In this document: positions 6,551 through 11,932 of the stretch, piece after piece
Numbering within the stretch: the first letter of the stretch is position 1
How the letters are laid out: every line of letters starts with the position of its first letter
Assembly (NCBI GenBank): GCA_904502185.1
Contig: CAJGDX010000069.1
Span: 1-11,932 of the forward strand
DNA length: 11,932 nucleotides
DNA from: an uncultured Bacteroidaceae bacterium
GTDB taxonomy: Bacteria > Bacteroidota > Bacteroidia > Bacteroidales > Bacteroidaceae
Reading direction: 5' to 3'
The notes under the pieces: model-generated
Databases searched by the model: none
The model's input: the letters and a program-made list of their open reading frames with translations, nothing else
What the model was told of the DNA's origin: nothing
Position numbers and translations under genes: made by a program

Positions 6551-7414
6551 TTATGCTTGGATTTTCTTGATAAGTCCCTGAAGTACGTTGCCGGGGCCGC
6601 ACTCTGTGAATTCTGTAACTCCGTCGGCGAGCATGTTTTTAACTGATGCTGTCCACAGCACAGGCGAAGTGAGCTGCGCAATGAGGTTGGCTTTGATCTC
6701 CTCGGGGTCGGTGTGGGGCAGGGCGTCCACATTCTGATATACAGGGCAGCGTGGTGTGCTGAACTGTGTAGCGAGGATGGCTGCCTCGAGTTCCTCTTTG
6801 GCGGGCTGCATCAGGGGCGAATGGAATGCACCGCTCACGCTCAAGGGCAGAGCGCGTTTGGCTCCTGCAGCCTTCAGTGCCTCGCATGCGAGTTTAACAC
6901 CCTCTTCGGTTCCCGAAATTACAATCTGTCCGGGGCAGTTGTAGTTGGCTGCAATAACAAGATTGCCGGCTTCGGTAATCTCGCTGCATATGCTCTCCAC
7001 TGTCTCGTCGCTGAGTGCAAGGATGGCTGCCATTGTAGACGACTGCATTTCGCATGCCTTCTGCATTGCAAAGGCGCGTGCCGATACAAGCTTCAATCCA
7101 TCCTCGAAGGTCAATGCACCTGCTGCTGTCAGTGCCGAAAGTTCGCCAAGCGAATGGCCTGCTACAACGTCGGGGGTGAACTCTTCGCCCATGGCAATGG
7201 TTGTTATCACCGAGTGCAGAAAGACTGCAGGCTGTGTCACCTTTGTCTGTTTCAACTCTTCGGCAGTGCCGTTGAACATTATGTCTGTGATGCGGAATCC
7301 CAATATCTCGTTTGCTTTTTCGAAAAGCTCTTTTGCTGTGCTGTTGTTGTCGTACAGGTCTTTACCCATACCTGTGAATTGCGCTCCCTGTCCGGGGAAT
7401 ACAAATGCTTTCAT
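6551..7414 (-). CDS. fabD: Malonyl-CoA:ACP transacylase
   Basis: The 287-residue cytosolic enzyme moves malonyl from CoA to acyl carrier protein for fatty-acid elongation. Visible features are FPGQGAQ (6-12, oxyanion Gln9), the nucleophile elbow GHSLGE with Ser88, Arg113 in SARAFAMQ, which binds the malonyl carboxylate, His198 in SGAFHSPLM (catalytic partner), and GPGNVLQGLIKK with Gln279. Length and order match FabD throughout. The ATG at 7412-7414 is followed by a typical MKAFVFPGQG start, and the leader is AT-rich with no Shine-Dalgarno, as is usual for this phylum. It is the first gene of its unit. No other fab gene is next to it; the next gene downstream is a GH13 enzyme. Confidence 0.95.
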   Translation of the reverse strand: MKAFVFPGQGAQFTGMGKDLYDNNSTAKELFEKANEILGFRITDIMFNGTAEELKQTKVTQPAVFLHSVITTIAMGEEFTPDVVAGHSLGELSALTAAGALTFEDGLKLVSARAFAMQKACEMQSSTMAAILALSDETVESICSEITEAGNLVIAANYNCPGQIVISGTEEGVKLACEALKAAGAKRALPLSVSGAFHSPLMQPAKEELEAAILATQFSTPRCPVYQNVDALPHTDPEEIKANLIAQLTSPVLWTASVKNMLADGVTEFTECGPGNVLQGLIKKIQA

Positions 7415-7560
7415 TTTTATTTGTTTATGGTTTTATAAATTTCGAATTTAAATTGTCTGTCGGTAGGCTGTTGTTTGATGTTCTGCCTCTCTTGTTGTTT
7501 TTCGCCAAAAAAACGAGATTAGAAACAAATTCTGTGTATCGCCTATTTCCCTACATCGTG

Positions 7561-7568
7561 CAAAGATA
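7561..7568 (-). promoter_or_regulatory. Candidate -7 box for fabD
   Basis: The complement reads TATCTTTG, an exact TAnnTTTG match in the AT-rich divergent region. No good TTG lies at the -33 position; only CTGTTTA is seen there. The predicted start near 7555 would give a leader of about 140 bases before fabD. Confidence 0.4.
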
Positions 7569-7886
7569 GTTATTTTTTACTATTAAACAGACTATTTAAT
7601 GGATTGTTTAAATTTTATTAGAACATCGTGGGGTTGTTCTGTGCCGTTTTTATCCTGTTGTGTATGTTGTGCTTTTTGTTGATAAATTATTACAAATCTC
7701 TTTCAGCAGTGGCGAATAAATCGCTTTATTCTTCGTGCCAATTCTCTTTTTTGTCGAAACAGCGTATGGCTGTTCTCCGAAATGTGAACGGCCTGATTCC
7801 CCTCAATTATGTCAATGTATGCGTGGAATGAAGCTAAACTGCTACTTTTTGGGCGGTCTGTATGGTATTTTTTGAAACTTTTTTCT

Positions 7887-7894
7887 TAAATTTG
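7887..7894 (+). promoter_or_regulatory. Candidate -7 box for the nitrilase-iorAB unit
   Basis: TAAATTTG matches TAnnTTTG, and transcription would start near 7900, about 65 bases before the ATG. The nearest upstream TTG (7872-7874) is only 12 bases away, too close for a standard -33 element, so the assignment is weak. Confidence 0.35.
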
Positions 7895-7964
7895 CAAGTT
7901 GAGAGAATTGTAATGTTGCCATTGGTGTGCATAAATAATTGATGGCGACAATATTGTACTTTGA

Positions 7965-8702
7965 ATGATGAAAATAACAGTTGTACAGCAAAATATAATT
8001 TTAAATGATGTAGAGGCGAATCTTAAACAAATGGAGCGTTTGTTCAAGGCCGCGCCTAAGTCCGATATTTATCTTTTTCCTGAGTTGTGTTCCACAGGGT
8101 TTACTCTTAAACCGGAATTGATGGCGGAGAAGGTGAATGGTACTACTGCACAGCGAATGTTGCAGTGGGCTGCCAAGTACGATGCTGCTTTTGCAGGCAG
8201 TGTAATGACAAGTGATGACGATGGCCGTTTCTACAATCGTATGTATTTTGCGCGTCCCGATGGTCGTCTGGACTATTACGACAAGTGCAATCTTTTTGTT
8301 TACAGTGGCGAGGATAAGGTTTATACTGCCGGCAAAGAGGCTGTTGTGTGGGAGTTCCGTGGAGCAAGAATCAGACCGGTAATTTGCTACGACATCCGTT
8401 TCCCTGTCTTTCTGTACAACCGCAACGAGTATGATATTATGCTGATATCGGCTGCATTCCCCACAAGTCGTATGCTTGCGTGGGATACTCTGATTAAGGC
8501 TCGTGCCATTGAGAATATGTGCTATGTGGCTGCGTCGAACAGAGTGGGTGTCGATGATTTTGGCGATTATTGCGGCCATAGTGTGATAATAAATCCTTAT
8601 GGTCAGCTGGTGGGTAAGTGCCGCTCGGGTTGTCAGGGGACTACAACCGTTGAACTCGATTGGGAATTGCTGACCAACCTGAGAAGCCGCTTCCTGTTTT
8701 GA
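7965..8702 (+). CDS. Nitrilase-superfamily amidohydrolase, omega-amidase-like (YafV/Nit2 type)
   Basis: The 245-residue cytosolic enzyme carries the Glu-Lys-Cys triad: Glu40 in LFPELCSTGF, Lys107 in YYDKCNLF and Cys141 in VICYDIRFPVF. A further conserved Glu116 lies in SGEDKVYTAG. The segments LIKARAIENMCYVAASNRVG and HSVIINPYGQLVG and the length near 250 fit the YafV/Nit2 branch. That branch contains omega-amidases hydrolysing 2-oxoglutaramate or 2-oxosuccinamate to the 2-oxoacid and ammonia. Two ATGs lie in tandem (7965 and 7968), so the first residue is uncertain by one. The gene precedes iorA by 76 bases in the same direction. An omega-amidase next to indolepyruvate oxidoreductase makes sense if aryl-pyruvates are transaminated with glutamine, but that link is inferred. 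Another carbon-nitrogen hydrolase substrate is possible. Confidence 0.82.
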   Translation: MMKITVVQQNIILNDVEANLKQMERLFKAAPKSDIYLFPELCSTGFTLKPELMAEKVNGTTAQRMLQWAAKYDAAFAGSVMTSDDDGRFYNRMYFARPDGRLDYYDKCNLFVYSGEDKVYTAGKEAVVWEFRGARIRPVICYDIRFPVFLYNRNEYDIMLISAAFPTSRMLAWDTLIKARAIENMCYVAASNRVGVDDFGDYCGHSVIINPYGQLVGKCRSGCQGTTTVELDWELLTNLRSRFLF

Positions 8703-8778
8703 GAATGGTGCTGCCATTTGTAGTGGCACATATACTTCGAATAGAAAAAGTAATGTTTAATTTTAAATACATATCAAA

Positions 8779-10389
8779 TTGAAAAAGTTATTGTTGGGAG
8801 ACCAGGCTATTGCCCTGGGCGCACTTAATGCCGGTATAAGCGGTGTTTATGCTTATCCGGGTACTCCTTCGACAGAGATAACCGAGTTTATTCAGGGCTC
8901 GCCTATCACGAAGGAGAGAGGTATACATTCACGCTGGTGTACGAATGAAAAAACTGCGATGGAGGCTGCTCTTGGTGCTTCGTACGTAGGCAAACGTGCA
9001 TTGGTTTGTATGAAGCATGTTGGTATGAACGTTTGTGCCGACCCGTTTGTGAACTCTGCAATGTCAGGTGTTAACGGTGGTCTTGTGGTGCTTGTTGCCG
9101 ATGACCCCTCTATGCACTCGTCACAGAATGAGCAGGATTCACGTTTCTATGCCAAGTTTGCAATGGTTCCTTCGCTGGAGCCTTCGAACCAGCAGGAGGC
9201 GTATGACATGATGAAATATGCTTTTGAACTTTCGGAGCAGCAGGGATTGCCCGTGATGCTGAGAGTTACCACACGTATGGCACACTCTCGTGCAGCTGTG
9301 GAGATTGAAGATACTCCCCGTGCCGAGAATGAACTCTCTTTCCCCAAGAATCCCGGAAACTATGTGTTGCTTCCCGCGATTGCCACACGACGCAATAAGG
9401 AGGTTATCGCACAGCAGGAGGTTCTCGAGTCATTGGCTTGCGAGTCGCAGTATAACTCATTGGTTATCCCTGAGAGCGGCAAACGCTATGCCAAGGGTGT
9501 TATCACTTGCGGTATTGCATACAACTACCTGATGGAGACCTTCCCCCGTGGCGTAGATTTCCCCGTTTTGAAAATTACTCAGTATCCTATCCCCAAGAAA
9601 CTGGTGAAGGAACTTGCTGCTGTCTGCGACGAGATTCTTGTACTCGAGGAGGGACAGCCTATTGTTGAAGAGATTATCGGTGGCGTTCTTGGTTCTTCAA
9701 ACGTTAAGGGTCGTTTGACCGGTGACGTGAACAGAACCGGTGAGCTTACTCCCGACTCTGTTAAGGCTGCTTTCGGTCTTGCATGCAACAAGGTGTACGA
9801 AAAGAGCGAGGTTGTATTGCCCCGTCCTCCCGCATTGTGCCAGGGTTGCAGCCACAGAGATGTTTACACAGCTCTGAACGATGTTATCAAGGAGTATCCC
9901 AATGCTAAGGTGTTCAGCGACATCGGTTGCTACACTCTTGGTGCATTGCCTCCTTTCCGCACAATTTCTTCTTGCATCGACATGGGTGCTTCTATTACAA
10001 TGGCTAAGGGTGCTGCCGACTCAGGTCTTTTCCCCGCTATTGCAGTAATCGGTGACTCTACATTCACTCACTCTGGTATGACAGGTCTGCTGGATGCCAT
10101 CAACAGCAAAGCTTCAATCACTGTGGTCATCTCTGACAACTTGACTACTGCCATGACCGGTGGTCAGGATTCTGCCGGCACAGGCCGAATCGAGTCAATC
10201 TGTCTTGGCCTTGGTGTTGAGCCTGAGCATGTGAGAGTGATGTTGCCTATTCCCAAAAACCACGATGAGCTTTGCAGCATCATCCGTGAGGAGATTGAGT
10301 ATAAGGGAGTGTCAGTGATTATTCCTCGTCGTGAGTGTATTCAGGTGATGAACCGTAAGTTAAAACAAAAAAGAGCAAATAAAGCATGA
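8779..10389 (+). CDS. iorA: Indolepyruvate:ferredoxin oxidoreductase alpha subunit, without C-terminal ferredoxin domain
   Basis: The 536-residue TPP enzyme subunit oxidatively decarboxylates aryl-pyruvates to aryl-acetyl-CoA, or runs in reverse, with ferredoxin as electron carrier. The N-terminal pyrimidine-binding part shows YPGTPSTEITEF (26-37) and KHVGMNVCADPF. The C-terminal TPP-binding part shows LCQGCSHRDVY (353-363), DIGCYTLG (381-388) and GDSTFTHSG (425-433) with ISDN at 451-454. Cys354, Cys357, Cys384 and Cys520 are placed like the four ligands of the proximal [4Fe-4S] cluster of 2-oxoacid oxidoreductases (inferred). After IIPRREC the protein ends within 16 basic residues. The 2x[4Fe-4S] ferredoxin domain of archaeal IorA (usually over 600 residues) is absent. 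The start is TTG at 8779-8781, and an in-frame TAA at 8764 leaves no ATG or GTG alternative. The stop overlaps the iorB start. Confidence 0.9.
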   Translation: MKKLLLGDQAIALGALNAGISGVYAYPGTPSTEITEFIQGSPITKERGIHSRWCTNEKTAMEAALGASYVGKRALVCMKHVGMNVCADPFVNSAMSGVNGGLVVLVADDPSMHSSQNEQDSRFYAKFAMVPSLEPSNQQEAYDMMKYAFELSEQQGLPVMLRVTTRMAHSRAAVEIEDTPRAENELSFPKNPGNYVLLPAIATRRNKEVIAQQEVLESLACESQYNSLVIPESGKRYAKGVITCGIAYNYLMETFPRGVDFPVLKITQYPIPKKLVKELAAVCDEILVLEEGQPIVEEIIGGVLGSSNVKGRLTGDVNRTGELTPDSVKAAFGLACNKVYEKSEVVLPRPPALCQGCSHRDVYTALNDVIKEYPNAKVFSDIGCYTLGALPPFRTISSCIDMGASITMAKGAADSGLFPAIAVIGDSTFTHSGMTGLLDAINSKASITVVISDNLTTAMTGGQDSAGTGRIESICLGLGVEPEHVRVMLPIPKNHDELCSIIREEIEYKGVSVIIPRRECIQVMNRKLKQKRANKA

Positions 10390-10958
10390 AAACCGATATA
10401 ATTCTTGCCGGTGTAGGCGGTCAGGGTATTCTTTCTATTGCCACCATTATTGGTGAGGCTGTGATGAATGAGGGTCTGTATATCAAGCAGGCCGAGGTTC
10501 ACGGTATGAGCCAGCGTGGCGGAAGTGTTGAGTCGAGCCTCAGAATCTCTTCTGACCCCATCTATTGTGACCTGATTGCTGAGGGTACAGCTGATGTAAT
10601 AATTTCGCTTGAGCCTATGGAGGCTTTGAGATACACTCCCTATCTTTCGGAGAGTGGCTGGATTATCACCTCGTCAAACCTCTTTGCAAATGTTCCTAAC
10701 TATCCCGAGGCTGAAGCTTTGAAGGCTGAACTTGCAAAGTATCCCAACGTGGTGCTTATCGACGTTGAGGGTCTTGCTGCCGAGAACAACATGAAGAAGA
10801 GTGGCAACATGATTCTTCTTGGTGCTGCTTCAAAGGCACTCGGACTGGATATTGCGCTTCTTGAAAATGCTATTGCTGCAGTGTTTGCTTCCAAGGGTAG
10901 CGAGATTGTAGATATGAACAAGAAGGCACTTGCTATTGGTGTTGAGAACAGCAAATAA
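10386..10958 (+). CDS. iorB: Indolepyruvate:ferredoxin oxidoreductase beta subunit (gamma-type domain)
   Basis: The 190-residue partner of IorA belongs to the pyruvate/2-oxoacid oxidoreductase gamma family, whose domain helps bind CoA and completes the alpha2beta2 enzyme. It shows LAGVGGQGILS (7-17), the family's glycine-rich first loop, and EVHGMSQRGGSVES (37-50). It contains no Fe-S motif, so the ferredoxin domain missing from IorA has not moved here. Its ATG (10386-10388) overlaps the iorA stop in an ATGA, which indicates translational coupling. The stop at 10956-10958 is followed after 12 bases by a strong terminator. Length is normal for IorB. Confidence 0.92.
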   Translation: MKTDIILAGVGGQGILSIATIIGEAVMNEGLYIKQAEVHGMSQRGGSVESSLRISSDPIYCDLIAEGTADVIISLEPMEALRYTPYLSESGWIITSSNLFANVPNYPEAEALKAELAKYPNVVLIDVEGLAAENNMKKSGNMILLGAASKALGLDIALLENAIAAVFASKGSEIVDMNKKALAIGVENSK

Positions 10959-10970
10959 AAGTTCTCTATA

Positions 10971-11022
10971 ATAAAATTGAAAGGGCTGCGAACTTCAACG
11001 TTCGCAGCCCTTTCAATTTTAT
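10971..11022. terminator. Bidirectional terminator between convergent iorB and trpB
   Basis: A perfect 23-bp stem (10971-10993 with 11000-11022) encloses a 6-base loop, TTCAAC. The core GGGCTGCGAAC/GTTCGCAGCCC is flanked by complementary A- and T-rich arms, so either strand gives a GC hairpin followed by a T-rich tract. It lies 12 bases after the iorB stop and 14 bases past the trpB stop. Confidence 0.92.
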
Positions 11023-11036
11023 GTTGTTTTGTGGGT

Positions 11037-11932
11037 TTATCTGTTGCTGAGATAGGTGTGTATGTCTTTGTCGCCACGTCCCGACACTGTAAGCACTACG
11101 ACATCTGTGGGCTTAAAGTTGAGCTTATTTAGCGCTGCAAGTGCGTGTGACGATTCGAGTGCGGGGATGATGCCTTCGGCACGTGTGAGCTCAAAGGCTG
11201 CCTGCAACGCTTCGTCGTCGGTGATGGCATATACTTGTGCGCGTTTCTGCTTGGCAAGGTTGGCGTGCATGGGGCCAATGCCGGGGTAGTCGAGTCCGGC
11301 GCTGATAGAGTAAGGCTCTTTAATCTCGCCATTGCTGTCCTGTATTACAAGGGTCTTGAAGCCATGGATGACACCCTCGCTGCCCACGTGTATGGTGGCT
11401 GCTGTCTGGTCGGTGTCGGCACCTTTGCCCCCTGCTTCGGCAAGGACTATCTTTGAACGCTCTTCGTCGAGGAAGTGGTAGACTGTTCCGGCTGCATTGC
11501 TGCCACCGCCGATACATGCAATGAGGTAGTCGGGGTAGTCGCGTCCCTCCTGCTCGAGAAGCTGCTGCTTAATCTCTTTGCTGATGATTGATTGCAGACG
11601 TGCTACAAGGTCGGGGTAGGGGTGAGGACCTACGGTAGAGCCAATGACGTAGAAAGTGTCTGTCGAGTTCTTGCTCCAGTCGTCGATGGCTGCGTCTACA
11701 GCCTCGGTGAGTGTCATGCTGCCTGCTGTCACTGCGCGTACTTCGGCACCGAGCATTCTCATCTTTTCTACATTTATGTGCTGACGTTCAATGTCGAGCT
11801 TGCCCATGTACACGATGCACTCCATGTTCATGAGGGCGCATACTGTGGCTGTGGCAACACCATGCTGTCCGGCTCCTGTCTCTGCAATGATGCGCTTTTT
11901 GCCCATGCGCTTGGCGAGAAGTATCTGACCTA
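11037..11932 (-). CDS. trpB: Tryptophan synthase beta chain, C-terminal part (cut by window edge)
   Basis: About 298 codons are visible. The frame is open to the right edge (GQILLAKRMGKK at its start), so the Met at 11904-11906 is internal. This PLP enzyme condenses indole with serine to form tryptophan. Seen are ETGAGQHGVAT with the catalytic Glu (codons near 11860-11880), GGGSNAAG, which holds the PLP phosphate, SAGLDYPGIGPMHA, IPALESSHALAAL and, near the end, VSGRGDKD. The PLP lysine (HKxN motif) is expected a few residues beyond the edge, so it cannot be confirmed. Roughly 100 N-terminal residues are missing compared with the usual length near 400. The sequence is of the ordinary TrpB1 type. 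No other trp gene follows; the transcription unit ends at the terminator at 10971-11022. Confidence 0.95.
   Translation of the reverse strand, partial: GQILLAKRMGKKRIIAETGAGQHGVATATVCALMNMECIVYMGKLDIERQHINVEKMRMLGAEVRAVTAGSMTLTEAVDAAIDDWSKNSTDTFYVIGSTVGPHPYPDLVARLQSIISKEIKQQLLEQEGRDYPDYLIACIGGGSNAAGTVYHFLDEERSKIVLAEAGGKGADTDQTAATIHVGSEGVIHGFKTLVIQDSNGEIKEPYSISAGLDYPGIGPMHANLAKQKRAQVYAITDDEALQAAFELTRAEGIIPALESSHALAALNKLNFKPTDVVVLTVSGRGDKDIHTYLSNR

Larger units (their letters stand above)
7415..7964. other. Divergent AT-rich intergenic region between fabD and the nitrilase gene
   Basis: This 550-base stretch holds no convincing gene. It contains the two candidate -7 boxes described separately and a small hairpin (ATTAAA 7582-7587, TTTAAT 7595-7600). 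It also has an eight-base repeat ACATCGTG at about 7553 and 7622, and T-rich tracts. A GTG-started 67-codon frame at 7628-7831 has a hydrophobic N-terminus, but this can be explained by the T-rich composition. I see no riboswitch, tRNA or operator that I can name. Confidence 0.5.

Noticed and set aside
7628..7831. Possible 67-residue membrane peptide in the fabD-nitrilase spacer
   Set aside because: It has a GTG start and no clear ribosome site, and its hydrophobicity comes from a T-rich tract. It ends before the candidate nitrilase -7 box and shows no family resemblance.
7956..7963. GTACTTTG just before the nitrilase ATG as a -7 box
   Set aside because: It lacks one base of the TAnnTTTG pattern and would put the transcript start at or inside the start codon.
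8706..8732. TGCCA/TGGCA hairpin after the nitrilase stop as a terminator
   Set aside because: The stem is only 5 bp and no T tract follows, so it is too weak to separate the nitrilase gene from iorA.
1..11932. CRISPR array, tRNA/rRNA genes, transposases, toxin-antitoxin or defence genes
   Set aside because: No regularly spaced repeats, RNA gene motifs or matching protein families were seen on either strand.

Overview
The window looks like chromosomal core DNA from a member of the Bacteroidales (Bacteroidota). This rests on the protein families seen (tricorn-like secreted protease, a BadF-type sugar kinase next to an AmpG-like permease, a DUF4919-like protein, a ferredoxin-less IorA), on the absence of clear Shine-Dalgarno sequences, and on promoter-like octamers matching the Bacteroidota -7 consensus TAnnTTTG. 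No tRNA, rRNA, CRISPR array, phage gene, transposase or integrase gene is visible. Genus cannot be fixed from the sequence alone.

Layout. Positions 1-7414 are coded entirely on the minus strand. Read in the direction of transcription (right to left), the first unit is fabD, a cytoplasmic GH13 alpha-amylase-family enzyme and a small secreted DUF4919-like protein, closed by a hairpin at 4113-4145. Next is mtgA (GTG start), then a 226-base spacer with an unusual repeat/palindrome structure and an embedded promoter. It is followed by an AmpG-like permease, a BadF/NagK-type amino-sugar kinase and the N-terminal third of a secreted tricorn-like protease that runs off the left edge. The second half of this block (mtgA, permease, kinase) has a cell-wall synthesis and recycling theme.

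A divergent 550-base intergenic region (7415-7964) separates this block from a plus-strand unit. That unit holds a nitrilase-family omega-amidase-like enzyme, iorA (TTG start) and iorB (4-base overlap with iorA). iorAB converge on trpB, which enters from the right edge on the minus strand. The two meet at a perfect 23-bp-stem bidirectional terminator (10971-11022).

Functional reading. IorAB interconverts aryl-pyruvates and aryl-acetyl-CoA. An omega-amidase could pull glutamine-dependent transamination of aryl-pyruvates. TrpB makes tryptophan. The right third is therefore plausibly an aromatic amino-acid neighbourhood. The most notable points are the IorA without its C-terminal ferredoxin domain, the palindromic repeat element carrying the ampG promoter, the hairpin immediately before the GTG start of mtgA, and the pairing of fabD with a GH13 enzyme. 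I see no clearly novel multi-gene defence or mobile system.
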